Positions 45,745-56,009 of a stretch of 64,000 nt of DNA are shown piece after piece (position 1 is the first letter of the stretch; each line of letters starts with the position of its first letter). Both the position numbers and the translations under genes were made by a program. The notes beneath the pieces are model-generated. The model had not been told where the DNA came from. It was given only the letters and a program-made list of their open reading frames with translations, and searched no databases. The stretch lies in assembly GCF_002572525.1 (NCBI RefSeq), contig NZ_PDBS01000001.1:186001-250000 (forward strand), read 5' to 3'. Origin of the DNA: Natrinema sp. CBA1119 (GTDB lineage Archaea; Halobacteriota; Halobacteria; Halobacteriales; Natrialbaceae).

Positions 45745-45754
45745 GCATAGTAAA
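45745..45754 (-). promoter_or_regulatory. TATA box for acs operon
   Basis: Minus-strand TTTACTATGC, 26-35 bases before the acs ATG. A second TATA-like CAATATATGC lies further up (about 45806-45815). Confidence 0.5.
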
Positions 45755-45990
45755 GACGGCCTCTAGTTGTGCAAAATCGACCCGATACGCGGAAGGGAAC
45801 CTAGCATATATTGACTGTATTAGGACCTGATATTCGGTCGTCGCTCGCTCGAACGGGACGAATCGAGAGCGAAACGAGCTGATCTCCCTCGAAGCGGGCT
45901 TTTATACTACATTTTCGTGCGGGGATAGAACGGCACCTCTAGAGACGTAGCCCCCATCGGATCAGGTGACGATCCCTCGCGACGCCGTGA

Positions 45991-48224
45991 CTACTCGGCC
46001 GGATCGTCGAAGAACGTCCGAAGCAACTCGTGTTGGCCCTTCCGCAGGTGGTTGTGCAGCGTCGGCGAGGAGACGCCCATCGCGTCCGCGACTTCCTCGG
46101 CTGTGCTCTCCCGGGGCCAATCGTAGTAGCCGCCGAAATACGCCGCCCGGAGCGCGGCTTCCTGTCGGTCCGTCAGTCGATCCTCGAGCCCCTCTCGGAA
46201 CTCGCGGGCGGTCTGGACGGCCCGCTCGGTCTCGCGTTTTCCGACCAGTTCGGAGTCCGGAAACGCGGATCGGAGGCCGTCGACGATGGTCCGAAGGTCC
46301 GCGTCGACGGCGCAATCGCCGGTGATCGTCGCCGTGCCGCCCTCGAAGACCGCCTCGTGAACCGTCACACCGTACTCCGTGAGCGTCACGATGGGACAGG
46401 AGCCGTCGACGACGACTTCGATGCGCCAGCCCTCCTCGTCGGTCTCGACCAGCCGACAGTCCTCGATCCCGGGCTCGTCGTCGGCGAGGTCGAAGACGTC
46501 GGCCGGCGACGCGTCCTCGAGGCGGACGTAGTAGAGCTGTGTCGACTCGTCGATCGGGACCAGCGAGTCGAGTTCGAACCGACAGTCGAGTCGGCGCGAA
46601 ACGTCGACGAAGAACGACCGGTCGTCGCGGCAGACGACCTCGAGTTCGGTCACTCGGTCGGACAGCAGGAGGTTTCGGCGGCGGATGGCAGCGATCGCGT
46701 AGCCGACCTGCCGACCGATCGTCGCGAGCCACGCGCGCTCGTCGTCGCCGAACGCCGCCGGGCGCTCGGTCGCGACGGAGAGCGTCCCGTAGACGGTATC
46801 GCCGTACGCCAGCGGAATCCGGGCGACGGCACCCTCGAACGCGTCGTTCTCGAACGAATCGGCCTCGAGCGTCGCCGTCACGTCGTCTGCGACGAGCACG
46901 GTCCGGTCCCCGTAGCGGTCATCGGACACCGCGGTCGCGTCCGTGAGGTCGGCGATCGGCTCCTCGTCGTCCCACTCGTCGGGGGCGATCCGCTCGACAG
47001 CGTCGGGATCGATCCCGCTGGATGCGCGCCACTCGCGGCGGCGATCCGACACCGTTGCGCGGTCGATCCACGCGAACTCGTAGGCTCGACCGTCGGCGAG
47101 CGCTCCACAGGTCGCCGTCTCGATCTCCTCGTGGTCGGTCGAATCGAGCAGCGCGTGGGTCACGGCGCGGTGCTGGCCGGCGACGGCGTACAGTCTATCG
47201 AGCTCGTTGCGTTGTTCGCGCGCGTCCGCTAACTCCTCGTGTGCGGCCGTGACATCGCGGACGAAAACGGCGAACCCCCGGTGGTCCCCCGATCGTCCCG
47301 CAGCGGCGAGACGACCTCGGTCGCACGGAACTGCGACCCGTCCTCGTGGACGCGCCACCCGTCGGTTTCGGTGCCCGATTCCTCGAGGGCCTGTGAGAGA
47401 GCCCGCTCGGGAGCGCCGTCCTCGACGGCGCTGTCGGGATAGAACGTCGAGACGTGCGTGCCGACGATCTCGCCGGCCCGGTAACCGAACATCGCGGCCG
47501 CGCTGCGATTCCAGCGTTCGACGTAGCCATCCGCGTCGAGTCGGAGCAGCGCGTATCGGTCGCTCGCGGCCAGCAACAGGCGGATGACGCTATCGTCGCC
47601 CACCACCGGCCCGGATCGGCCGCCCGATCGTCCGTGGCCGGCCCCCGACGGTCGTTCGACGGCATCGAACGCGTCGACGATCTCGGCGTCCGTCGGCTCG
47701 GGGAGATAGGACTCGAGGGCCTCGAAACTGCGCCAGCCGCCCGCAGTCTTGACGACCCGGGGGTTGATGTCGTGTTCGGCCAGGGCAGTGTGAGCGAAGT
47801 ACTGCCGGAGATCGCTCGTAGAGGCGTCGGAGAGCCCGGCCTCGTCGGACAGCTCGCTCGCTCGCTCGGCCACGTCCGAAACCAGCATCTGGAGCCGACG
47901 GGGCGTGACCGAAAAGATCCGATCGGCGCTCGAGAGATCGTTACTCCGGGCGTATCGTCGGAGTTCGCGCTCGACTCGGGTCGGCAGGTACGCGGTCCGG
48001 TCCCGCGCGCCGTCGTCGGTCGACACCCGAATCAGGTACCGCGGCGGATCGATCCGAACCTGCTCGATATCGCCGATCGTGAGCCGCGCCAGTTCGGGCG
48101 GTCGGAGCCCGACGTCGCCACAGAGACGGATCACCAGCGCCTCGCGGTAGGTTTCGGCGGCGTCGAGAAGCGACTCGTACTCCCGACGCTCGAGTACTGT
48201 CTCGGTCCCCCCCTCGAGGCTCAT
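45991..48224 (-). pseudogene. Bat-type regulator, interrupted by a frameshift
   Basis: Two overlapping frames make one protein of about 744 residues if one base is restored. The 5' frame (47229-48224) has an integrase-like helical domain and the first part of a PAS domain (LLLAASDRYALLRLDADGYV). The 3' frame (45991-47358) continues with the end of PAS (GFAVFVRDVTAAHEEL), a GAF-like domain, and the HTH_10 domain (LTDRQEAALRAAYFGGYYDW). The junction is near C5 at 47286-47290, where one more C would rejoin the frames. Bat proteins regulate bacterioopsin and other genes. It lies between two acs genes and may control one of them. A sequencing error is a possible cause. Confidence 0.82.
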
Positions 48225-48352
48225 GGTTCGCTCGTTCTGGAGACGCGAACATAATTGTATCGCCTCTCGTCGATAGTCGTAACCGTTCGCCTGATTCGAC
48301 GGGTGAGAGCGGACAGTCCTGGTTTCGCGATACTTGATTCTGCGAAACGAGA

Positions 48353-50341
48353 TCAGTCGAAGTCGCTCTCGTCGCCGATCTCAGCCTGAATTTCGCCGAC
48401 GATCTCCGGATTGCGGAGCGCGCTGGTATCACCCAACTTCTCGCCGTTGGCGACGTCCTCGAGCAGGCGGCGCATGATTTTGCCCGAGCGAGTCTTGGGC
48501 AGTTCCGGCGTGAAGATCAACTCCGCGGGGTGGGCGATCGGACCGATCGCGGATTCGATGCTCTCGAGGATCGCCCGCCGAATCGTCGCGTCGGACTCGT
48601 GGCCGCTCTCCGTGCTGACGTACGCGTAGATCTCGGTGTCCTCGGTCTCGCTCGAGCGGCCGACGACGGCGGCTTCGGCGACGCCGTCGACGTCGGCGAT
48701 CGCGCCCTCGATCTCCATCGTTCCGAGTCGGTGGCCGGAGACGGTGATTACGTCGTCGACCCGGCCGAGGACGGTGATGTAGCCGTCGTCGTCGGCTCGA
48801 GCCGTATCGCCGCTGAAGTAGCGCCAGTCGTCGGTTTCGGGATCGGAGAAGCGCCGCCAGTACTCCGCGACGAACCGCTCGTCGTTGTCGTACAGCGTCC
48901 GCGCCATCCCCGGCCACGGGCGCTCGATCGTGAGGTAGCCGGCCTCGCCGGGAGCGACTTGCTCGCCCTTCGCGTCGACCACGCTGGCGTCGATCCCCGG
49001 TAACGGCGGCCCCGCTGAGCCCGGTTTCATCTCGTCGATACCCGGCAGCGTCGAGATGGTCACCGCACCGGTCTCCGTCTGCCACCAGGTGTCGACGACC
49101 GGACAGTCCCCGTCTCCGATGTGTTCGCGATACCAGTTCCAGGGCCGGGGGCTGATCGGCTCGCCGACCGTGCCGAGCAGGCGCAGCGAGGAGAGGTCGT
49201 GGCGCGCGGGGTAGTCCGAGCCCCACTTCATGAACGCACGAATCGCCGTCGGCGCGGTGTAGAAGACGTCGACGGCGTTCCGATCGACGATCTCCCAGAG
49301 TCGGTCCCGGTCGGGATAGTCGGGCGTCCCCTCGTACATCACGGTCGTCGTCCCCAGCGCGAGCGGCCCGTAGACGATGTAGGAGTGCCCCGTGATCCAG
49401 CCGATGTCGGCCGCACACCAGTAGGTGTCTTCGGGTTTGACGTCGAGGACGGCGTGAGTCGTCCACGCGACGTGCGCGAGGTAGCCCCCCGTCGAGTGGA
49501 CGACGCCCTTTGGTTCACCGGTCGTCCCCGAGGTGTACATCAGAAATAGCATGTCCTCCGCGTCGCGCGAGACCGGCTCGACCGTTTCGCCCGCGAACTC
49601 GTCGCGAAGCTCATGGTAGTCCCACTCGCCGTCTCCGAGGACGTGTGGGAGGTCATCGCCGAGCCGGTCGACGACGACCGTTCGCACGTCCTGCTCGAGG
49701 TCGATGCGGGCGTTGTCGGCCTTGCTCTTCTGGTTGAAGGCGTCGCCCCGCCGGTAGTAGCCGTCGCAGGTGACGAGAAACTCGCTGTCCGCGGCGTCCA
49801 TCCGCGTCGCGAGCGCGTCCGCGGAGAGGCCGGCGAAAACGACGCTGTGGGGCGCACCGATCCGGGCGCAGGCAAGCATCGCGATCGGCAACTCGGGGAT
49901 CATCGGCAGGTAGATCGTCACGACATCGTCTTCCGCGACGCCGAGGTCGCGCAGGGCCGCCGCGAGCTCGTTGACTTCGACGTAGAGATCCCGATAGGTG
50001 TAGGTCCGGCGCTCGCCCTGTTTCCCCTCCCAGCGGATCGCGGCGTGGTTCTTGCGCCCCGACTCGAGGTGGCGATCCAGACAGTTGTACGAGGCGTTGA
50101 GCCGACCGTCCGCGAACCAGCGATAGAACGGAGCATCCGCCGTCTCGAGGACGGTGTCGTACGCCTCGTCCCACGAGAGGAGGTCAGCCGCACGCGTCCA
50201 GCAGTTCGGCCAGTTCCTCTCGAACGTCTCATGGAGCGTCGGATCGGTGACGTTCGCCTGCTCGATGAAGGAGTCGGGAGGACTGTAGGGGGAGCCGGTC
50301 AGTGCGGACGCGTCTCGATCCGGCCCGTTCCGTTCGACCAT
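48353..50341 (-). CDS. acs: Acetyl-CoA synthetase, second copy
   Basis: A 662-residue AMP-forming acetyl-CoA synthetase, a paralogue of the one at 43740-45719, with the same motifs: MYTSGTTGEPKGVVHSTGG, WWQTETGAVT, DDVITVSGHRLGT and PKTRSGKIMRRLLED. The substitution of MMITTLPG by VTISTLPG and other differences show that it is not a recent duplicate. It has its own TATA box and is monocistronic, unlike the first. Propionate or another short acid could be the preferred substrate. Confidence 0.95.
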   Translation of the reverse strand: MVERNGPDRDASALTGSPYSPPDSFIEQANVTDPTLHETFERNWPNCWTRAADLLSWDEAYDTVLETADAPFYRWFADGRLNASYNCLDRHLESGRKNHAAIRWEGKQGERRTYTYRDLYVEVNELAAALRDLGVAEDDVVTIYLPMIPELPIAMLACARIGAPHSVVFAGLSADALATRMDAADSEFLVTCDGYYRRGDAFNQKSKADNARIDLEQDVRTVVVDRLGDDLPHVLGDGEWDYHELRDEFAGETVEPVSRDAEDMLFLMYTSGTTGEPKGVVHSTGGYLAHVAWTTHAVLDVKPEDTYWCAADIGWITGHSYIVYGPLALGTTTVMYEGTPDYPDRDRLWEIVDRNAVDVFYTAPTAIRAFMKWGSDYPARHDLSSLRLLGTVGEPISPRPWNWYREHIGDGDCPVVDTWWQTETGAVTISTLPGIDEMKPGSAGPPLPGIDASVVDAKGEQVAPGEAGYLTIERPWPGMARTLYDNDERFVAEYWRRFSDPETDDWRYFSGDTARADDDGYITVLGRVDDVITVSGHRLGTMEIEGAIADVDGVAEAAVVGRSSETEDTEIYAYVSTESGHESDATIRRAILESIESAIGPIAHPAELIFTPELPKTRSGKIMRRLLEDVANGEKLGDTSALRNPEIVGEIQAEIGDESDFD

Positions 50342-50368
50342 GTATCGTCCGAACGGTAGTCGGTCAGA

Positions 50369-50378
50369 GGAATAAACG
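50369..50378 (-). promoter_or_regulatory. TATA box for second acs
   Basis: Minus-strand CGTTTATTCC lies 28-37 bases before the ATG at 50341. Confidence 0.55.
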
Positions 50379-50446
50379 TTCCTCCCAATCGCCGTGCAGT
50401 GTACGGATCTCGATCCCGCTGCTCGAGGTGACGTTCCTCGGGCCGA

Positions 50447-50947
50447 TCAGAGATCGTCCTGGGTCGAATCGATATCGGCCATCTCCTCGGGATCGATTTC
50501 GTGACCGGGTTCGCGAACGACGTAGACGTCGTATCGGTGGTCGTTCGCGACCGGGCTCCCGACGCTCGACTGGGGCGCGATGACCGAGCCCGCGTTCTCG
50601 GAGCCGATGAAGACGACGGAGGCCTCGATCTCGCCGGCGATCCGTCGGATCTCGCGGACGACGTTCGTCGTCGATGTCGCAGTGGGCTCGTCGGAACTGA
50701 CCCGCTCGATCCGAACGGTCGCCTCCGGCGCGACCTCCTTGGCCCGGGTCTGCATTCCCGTCGCGATCGCGTCCGGATCGAACGGCTCGCCCTGCGTGAT
50801 CCAGCCGCGATCGCGCGCGTACTCGGCATCGTCCGGAATCACTGTCAGCACGATGACCTCCTCGTCGAGCAGGTCGCCGAATGCGTCGGCTCGCTCGAGC
50901 GCTTTCGTCGCTAACTTCGACCCGTCGAATGGAACGAGCAGTGACAT
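50447..50947 (-). CDS. Universal stress protein-like, atypical nucleotide motif
   Basis: A 166-residue UspA-fold protein: LLVPFDGSKLATKALERADAF starts the fold and YDVYVVREPG ends it. The ATP motif region reads FIGSENAGSVIAPQSSVGS, which does not follow G-x2-G-x9-G(S/T), so ATP binding is doubtful. It lies just upstream of acs copy 2 on the same strand, with 105 bases between. Confidence 0.85.
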   Translation of the reverse strand: MSLLVPFDGSKLATKALERADAFGDLLDEEVIVLTVIPDDAEYARDRGWITQGEPFDPDAIATGMQTRAKEVAPEATVRIERVSSDEPTATSTTNVVREIRRIAGEIEASVVFIGSENAGSVIAPQSSVGSPVANDHRYDVYVVREPGHEIDPEEMADIDSTQDDL

Positions 50948-51001
50948 ACGACTATTTCATACGACAGCAGAGGTAAATGTTCTCCCTCCGCTCGACCCCA
51001 C

Positions 51002-51493
51002 TCAGACATCGCTCCCGTCGGCGTTGTGCGGTGACTCACCGTTCGACCGGTCATCGACCCGCTCGCCGCCGCCACCGACGACCAGCACGGGCCGGTCCGC
51101 GATCCTGACGACTCTGTCGACGGTGCTCCCGAGCAGCGCCCCCTTGAACGACGAGCGGCCGCGAGAACCGAGAACGATCGCCCCGGCGTCCCGATCGGCC
51201 GCTTCGTCGAGGATCTCCTCGTGGGGAACGCCGGACTGAACGGTCGTCTCGACGGTCACGCCGGCCTCTGTCGCCGTCGACTCCAGTTCCTCGAGCCAGC
51301 CCGCTGCGCGCTCTTGTAGGTGCTGGCGTGCCTCTTCGGGATCGACGATACCGGTATCGTATTCGGTGCGCTCGTCGACGACGGCGATGCCATACAGCGG
51401 CGCGTCGAAGCGCTCGGCGAGCGCGATTGCGTGATCGACCGCGGTCGCCGCGGCCTCGCTCCCGTCGGTCGCGACCAGAATGGACTCGTACAT
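51002..51493 (-). CDS. Universal stress protein (UspA family)
   Basis: A 163-residue UspA-fold protein with ILVATDGSEAAATAVDHAI and an intact nucleotide motif GSRGRSSFKGALLGSTVDR. The C-terminal 25 residues are polar and not part of the fold. I chose the ATG at 51493 because the preceding frame is not protein-like. It is 54 bases upstream of the next Usp gene, on the same strand. Confidence 0.9.
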   Translation of the reverse strand: MYESILVATDGSEAAATAVDHAIALAERFDAPLYGIAVVDERTEYDTGIVDPEEARQHLQERAAGWLEELESTATEAGVTVETTVQSGVPHEEILDEAADRDAGAIVLGSRGRSSFKGALLGSTVDRVVRIADRPVLVVGGGGERVDDRSNGESPHNADGSDV

Positions 51494-51631
51494 GGGCGTC
51501 AGTACGTGCCCCCTCGAGAAAGCATTGGGGCTCGCGGGGCGGCGTCCTCGGACGTGGTTACCCGCCCCGTCCGAGTACCATCCGAACGCTCCAGAACGAT
51601 TATTTCTCGTCAAATAGTCACCAGTTGTATA

Positions 51632-52294
51632 ATGTCGCAGGAATTGGGTTCCCGCGCTCGAGAGTTGTCGAAGCCCTATTACGACGACGGCCTTCCGGCG
51701 CACGATCTGTTCCACGCTGCCCGAGTCAGAAACGTCTCGATTCGGTTAGCAGCGGACTGCGAGAGCGGGGTCGACAGAGCCGTCCTTTCCGCGGCGGCAT
51801 GGTTACACGATATCGGTCGCCCGCGGGAGAGAACGGGAGCGATCGACGATCACGCCGAGTGGGCGGCGGCCGAAGCCGCGGAGCTTCTCGAGACGGACGG
51901 AGTGACGGCGGATCGAATCGACGCGGTCACGCACTGCATTCGGGCGCACAGTATTCGGGCGAACTCTCCGGAGCCGGAGACGCTCGAGGCCAAACTGCTC
52001 TTCGATGCGGACAAGTTAGACGCTGCCGGAGCACGCGGTATCGTTCGAATGGCCTGTATCGTCGGCGAGCGGTCGGGCAGAGCCGGGGAAAAGTACGCGG
52101 TCATCGACGATGCATCGGTGTCCGGAGTGGATTCGTCGGACCGTCCCGACATCACGCTCCTCCGGGAGTGGGCCCAGGAGCGTCTAAACGAGCTGTATAC
52201 CCCGCCGGGACGACGTCTCGGCGACTCGCGACGACAGTTCATGGACGATTTCTTCGCACAGTTCGAGAGCGAAATCGGCGAGGGAAGACAATAA
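51632..52294 (+). CDS. HD-domain hydrolase
   Basis: A 220-residue HD protein resembling the uncharacterised YedJ/HDOD-free hydrolases. Metal ligands: His28 (HDLFHAARV), His59-Asp60 (AAWLHDIGR), His74 (DDHAEWAAA) and the Asp in LLFDADKLDA. It probably hydrolyses a phosphate ester or nucleotide. TATA-like TTATTTC is about 30 bases before the ATG at 51632. It is unrelated in sequence to the HD protein at 5093-5908. Confidence 0.87.
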   Translation: MSQELGSRARELSKPYYDDGLPAHDLFHAARVRNVSIRLAADCESGVDRAVLSAAAWLHDIGRPRERTGAIDDHAEWAAAEAAELLETDGVTADRIDAVTHCIRAHSIRANSPEPETLEAKLLFDADKLDAAGARGIVRMACIVGERSGRAGEKYAVIDDASVSGVDSSDRPDITLLREWAQERLNELYTPPGRRLGDSRRQFMDDFFAQFESEIGEGRQ

Positions 52295-52351
52295 GTTGGA
52301 CTTCGACGAGTCTCGAGAGAGAGAGACGGCTGATAAGGATTCGAAGGACTG

Positions 52352-53086
52352 TCAGTCTCCAGTATCCTCGCGTGAGCGATCTTCGACCCCGACACCACGC
52401 GCCGCCGTCGCCTTTACCGAGGCCACGATCGATCGCCCGGGCTCGAGCCCCAGCGTCTCGACGCTCCGCCGCGTGACCAGCGCGACGAGTTCGGTGTCGC
52501 TCCCGCCGTCGCCACCGTCTGCATCCTCGAGATCGAGCCCCACTCGAGCGACGGCGTCCCCGGCCTCGAGCCACGAGACGGTCCCCGGGAACCGGTTCCG
52601 AACGCTCGTCCCCTCGGCTCGCGGCACGTCGCTTGGCGCGTGGAGACTCACGGCGTCGGAGCGGATCGTCACGGACGCCGTCGCGGCGTCGGCCGGAACG
52701 ACGGCCAGAATCTCCCCCGCAGCGGTCTCGACGGTCGCGAGTTCCCCGTCGCGGTCGATAACCACACCCCCGAGCACCGTCTCGTCGACGCGGGCGACGC
52801 CCTCGTAGGCCGCGACCAGCCGGTCGAATCGGGCCAGCAGCTCACGCGCCGTCGGCGTCAGCGAACTGCCACCGCCGTCGGCTCCGCCGCGAGTGCGCTC
52901 GACCAGAGGGCCGATCGCCTCCTCGAGCGCCACTACCCGCTGCTGGAGGCGGGGGTAGGATCGCTCGAGGGCGTCGGCAGCCCCCGACAGCGAGCCGCGG
53001 TCGTCGATCGCGCGCAACATCGCGACGTCACTGCGATCGACGGCAATGTCCTCGATCCGCAGGTAGGTGTCGAACTCCTTTTCCAT
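52352..53086 (-). CDS. ModE-like molybdate/tungstate regulator
   Basis: A 244-residue transcription regulator. The N-terminal LysR-type helix-turn-helix (DVAMLRAIDDRGSLSGAADA, PRLQQRVVALEEAIG) is the ModE domain; the C-terminal part (about 105-235) has TOBE/Mop-like repeats, for example LVALVTRRSVETLGLEPG, which bind molybdate or tungstate. A start at 53092 is equally possible. The tungstate-type ABC transporter begins 75 bases away on the same strand, so this is probably its regulator. Confidence 0.9.
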   Translation of the reverse strand: MEKEFDTYLRIEDIAVDRSDVAMLRAIDDRGSLSGAADALERSYPRLQQRVVALEEAIGPLVERTRGGADGGGSSLTPTARELLARFDRLVAAYEGVARVDETVLGGVVIDRDGELATVETAAGEILAVVPADAATASVTIRSDAVSLHAPSDVPRAEGTSVRNRFPGTVSWLEAGDAVARVGLDLEDADGGDGGSDTELVALVTRRSVETLGLEPGRSIVASVKATAARGVGVEDRSREDTGD

Positions 53087-53161
53087 GGTCATCGGTGAAT
53101 TATGCGGCGGTTCCACTCGAATCGAAGGCGGTTTCCGAGTCGCTCGAACCTCTCTTGGCGT

Positions 53162-53965
53162 TCACGCGAGAAGTTCGTTTTCATCGTACAATAGGTCTCC
53201 GTTGACGAACCGTGCGGTTCGCTCGTCGCGGGGATCGTCGAAGATCCGCTCGGGCGGGCCGACCTCGATCAGTTCGCCCTCGAGCAGGAAAGCGACGCGA
53301 TCCGAGATCCGCTCGGCCTGGTGCATGTCGTGGGTCGCGAGCAAGACGCCGTGATCGCGCTCGCGAGCGCGTCCGATCGCGCGCTCGAGGATGGCCGTGT
53401 TCCGCGGATCGAGGTCCGAGGTCGGTTCGTCGAGGACCAGCAGGTCCGGCCCCGCGGCGAGCGCGCGAGCGAAGGACACCCGCTGTGCCTCGCCGCCCGA
53501 CAGCGAGCCCGCGTCGCGGTCCCACGCCTCCCGGAGCCCGACGAGGTCGAGGGCCTCGAGCGTCCGGTCGTCGACCGTCGGCGCGCTCCGGATCCACCGG
53601 TCTGCGACCCGTCGGACGAATCCCCGAATGCGCTGCGACCACGGCCGGCGAACCCGTTGGCCGATATCGACGTTCCGCGCGACCGAGGTCTCGAACAGAC
53701 TCGCTTGCTGGAAGACCATGCCGATCCGCCGACGGAACTCGAGTCGGTCGTCTCGCGACAGCGACCACGGATCCGTCCCGTCACAGCGGACGACACCGTC
53801 GGTCGGCCGCTCGAACAGCGCGGCCAGCCGCAACAGCGTCGTCTTGCCGGCTCCCGAGGGGCCGATCACCGTCACGATTTCGCCGGACCTGAGAGTCAGC
53901 GAGACATCGTCCAGAATGTCCGTGTCGTCGACGCCGTCGGACGCGTGCTCGAGCTCGAGGTTCAT
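53162..53965 (-). CDS. tupC: Tungstate-type ABC transporter, ATP-binding subunit
   Basis: A 267-residue ABC ATPase that powers oxyanion uptake. Walker A GPSGAGKT (about 35-42), signature LSGGEAQRV, Walker B LLVLDEPTSDLD and the His switch LATHDMHQ are complete. It lacks a TOBE domain, unlike ModC. The partners are a TupB-like permease (54000-54671) and a TupA-like binding protein, so the substrate is most likely tungstate, possibly molybdate. Confidence 0.9.
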   Translation of the reverse strand: MNLELEHASDGVDDTDILDDVSLTLRSGEIVTVIGPSGAGKTTLLRLAALFERPTDGVVRCDGTDPWSLSRDDRLEFRRRIGMVFQQASLFETSVARNVDIGQRVRRPWSQRIRGFVRRVADRWIRSAPTVDDRTLEALDLVGLREAWDRDAGSLSGGEAQRVSFARALAAGPDLLVLDEPTSDLDPRNTAILERAIGRARERDHGVLLATHDMHQAERISDRVAFLLEGELIEVGPPERIFDDPRDERTARFVNGDLLYDENELLA

Positions 53966-53999
53966 CGCTGATCCGCCTCCATTGCAGTCGCTCGAATCA

Positions 54000-54671
54000 T
54001 TATCGACCTCCGAGCCGCAAGACGATCCCGTTGACGAGCAAGACGAGGACGAGCAACACCGCGCCGAGAACAAGCGCCGTCTCGAACTCGCCGCGGCGCG
54101 TCTCGAGCGTGATCGCGGTCGTGATCGTCCGCGTTTTCGACGTCCCGTCGGCGTAGGCGATGTTGCCGCCCACGATCAGGACCGATCCGACCTCGCTGAT
54201 CGCACGACCGAAGCCAGCGAGGATCCCCGTGATGACGCCGTATCGGGCTTCCTTGAGGGTGATCAGTGCGACATCGGCTCGAGTCCCTCCGACGCCGTAT
54301 GCCGCGTCCCGAACGGCGTCGTCGACGCTCTCGATGGCCGACAGGGCGACGCCGGTGATCACCGGCGCGGCGAGGACGCACTGGGAGATGATCATGGCTT
54401 GGGGCGTGTAAACGAGCTCGAGCGCCCCGAGCGGGCCGTTGTTCGAGAGGGCCATCAGGACGAGCAGTCCGACGACGACGCTCGGAAAGCCCATCCCCGT
54501 GTTGATGACGGCCGTGATCAGTCGCTTTCCGCGGAAATCCGCGAAGCCGACGACGAAGGCGATCGGCAGACTGAGGAGGGTACTCAACAGGATGGCGGTC
54601 AGGCTGACCGTCAGCGAGACCTGAATGATGCTCCGGAGATAGTTCGGTTCGGCGAGGGACTCGAATGGCAT
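54000..54671 (-). CDS. tupB: Tungstate-type ABC transporter, permease subunit
   Basis: A 223-residue permease with five or six hydrophobic segments. The segment [22 protein letters not shown] is the EAA loop that contacts the ATPase. It resembles TupB/WtpB-like permeases. It begins 60 bases after the binding-protein stop and ends 34 bases before the ATPase start. Confidence 0.9.
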   Translation of the reverse strand: MPFESLAEPNYLRSIIQVSLTVSLTAILLSTLLSLPIAFVVGFADFRGKRLITAVINTGMGFPSVVVGLLVLMALSNNGPLGALELVYTPQAMIISQCVLAAPVITGVALSAIESVDDAVRDAAYGVGGTRADVALITLKEARYGVITGILAGFGRAISEVGSVLIVGGNIAYADGTSKTRTITTAITLETRRGEFETALVLGAVLLVLVLLVNGIVLRLGGR

Positions 54672-54731
54672 CGGTAGTAGGTTGTTTCGTCCGGATAGTG
54701 AGTCGTTTCGTCCGGGTAGTGGGTCTGTCGA

Positions 54732-55655
54732 TCACTCCTCGCTCGAGGCCGGTTGCCATCCCTCCGGGACGTACTGCTGGAAGTTCGGGTCCGCCGACAG
54801 GGCCTCGGGGTAGAACAGCTGTTCGCCGTTCGCCGTGTAGTCCCCGACGAGTTCCTGACCCTCCGGGCTCGTGAAAAAGCCGATGTAGGCCATCGCGAGG
54901 TCGTAGTTGACGTTCGAGTGGATCTCCGGATTGGCCGCCATGATCCCGTAGGGGTTCGCGAGCAGCTCCGGCCCGCCCTCGATCGGGCCCTGAAGCAGGA
55001 TCTCGAGGTCGACGTTATCCTGCATCGAAAGGAACGTCCCCCGATCGGCGAGCGTGTACGAACCCGACTCGCTCGCGTTGTTCAACGTGTTGCCCATCCC
55101 GTCACCGAGTTCCTGGTACCACTCGCCGCCGGGCTCGGCACCCGATTCGTCCCAGATCGCTCCCTCTTTCGTGTGCGTGCCCGAGTCGTCGCCGCGCGAA
55201 ACGAACTGCGCTTTCGCGCTCGCGATGGCCTCGAAGGCCGCCGTTGCCTGCTCTGTGTCGCCGACCCCCGCCGGATCGTCGCTCGGCCCGACAATCACGA
55301 AGTCGTTGAACATCAGGCTCCGCCGGTTGACCCCGTGTCCGTCCCGCATGAACTCGTCCTCGAGCGAGCGGGCGTGGACCAGAATCACGTCGGCGTTGCC
55401 GTTGCGAGCGGACTCGATCGCGGCGCCCGTCCCCTGAGCGTTGGCCGCGACGGGCGTTCCGAACCGCTCCTGGAACGCAGTGTTGATCTCGTCAAGCAGC
55501 CCCGTATCGTACGTGCTGGTCGTCGTCGCGAGCGCGAGTTCCTCGCCGGCGATCGACCCCTCACCCTGGTCGCTCCCGAGCCCGAGACAGCCGCCAACGG
55601 CGGCGGCGATCCCCGCCGCACTCGCCCCGAGGAGCTCTCGTCGTCGATATTCCAT
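54732..55655 (-). CDS. tupA: Tungstate-type ABC transporter, substrate-binding lipoprotein
   Basis: A 307-residue periplasmic-type binding protein. The N-terminus has a twin-Arg signal ([10 protein letters not shown]) and lipobox (AVGGC, Cys23), so it is exported folded by Tat and anchored by lipid. [20 protein letters not shown] is the tungstate-binding TTTS motif of TupA. Later segments ([12 protein letters not shown]) also fit the family. First gene of the transporter operon; the start at 55655 was chosen for the signal peptide. Confidence 0.92.
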   Translation of the reverse strand: MEYRRRELLGASAAGIAAAVGGCLGLGSDQGEGSIAGEELALATTTSTYDTGLLDEINTAFQERFGTPVAANAQGTGAAIESARNGNADVILVHARSLEDEFMRDGHGVNRRSLMFNDFVIVGPSDDPAGVGDTEQATAAFEAIASAKAQFVSRGDDSGTHTKEGAIWDESGAEPGGEWYQELGDGMGNTLNNASESGSYTLADRGTFLSMQDNVDLEILLQGPIEGGPELLANPYGIMAANPEIHSNVNYDLAMAYIGFFTSPEGQELVGDYTANGEQLFYPEALSADPNFQQYVPEGWQPASSEE

Positions 55656-55801
55656 ATTGGGAACAACGATGGAACACAGTGGCATAAACGTACCGCTCAG
55701 GGTATCCGACAGTGGTTACCGAAACCGCTCTCGAGTGAGATACGGGTGAAAACGTAACTGTAACCGATTACGTCAACGGGACCGATTCGATCGACGCCTG
55801 G

Positions 55802-55903
55802 TCAAACCTCGTCGGACTCCGCCACCGCTACCACGACGTTCCGAACGGAGCGCATGCTCGTCGCGATGGCCATGATCCCGCCCATCAGCGCCTGCCGGGA
55901 CAC
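55802..55903 (-). other. Possible small peptide gene or gene remnant
   Basis: A 33-residue frame starting at a GTG: hydrophobic, ending in VVVAVAESDEV, with high third-position GC like a real coding sequence. The frame stays open further upstream, but there it becomes an Arg-rich shadow of the acidic gene. It could be a tiny gene, or the end of a decayed gene. Low certainty. Confidence 0.2.
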
Positions 55904-56009
55904 AGTCGGGATAGATTCGAGACTCCACTTGCACAGTCTCCGCTTCGCGAAGCTGACAGGAGACGCCCGCCTCGAGCCGGAATCGGGCGAGCGACCCGAA
56001 TCCGCGCTC

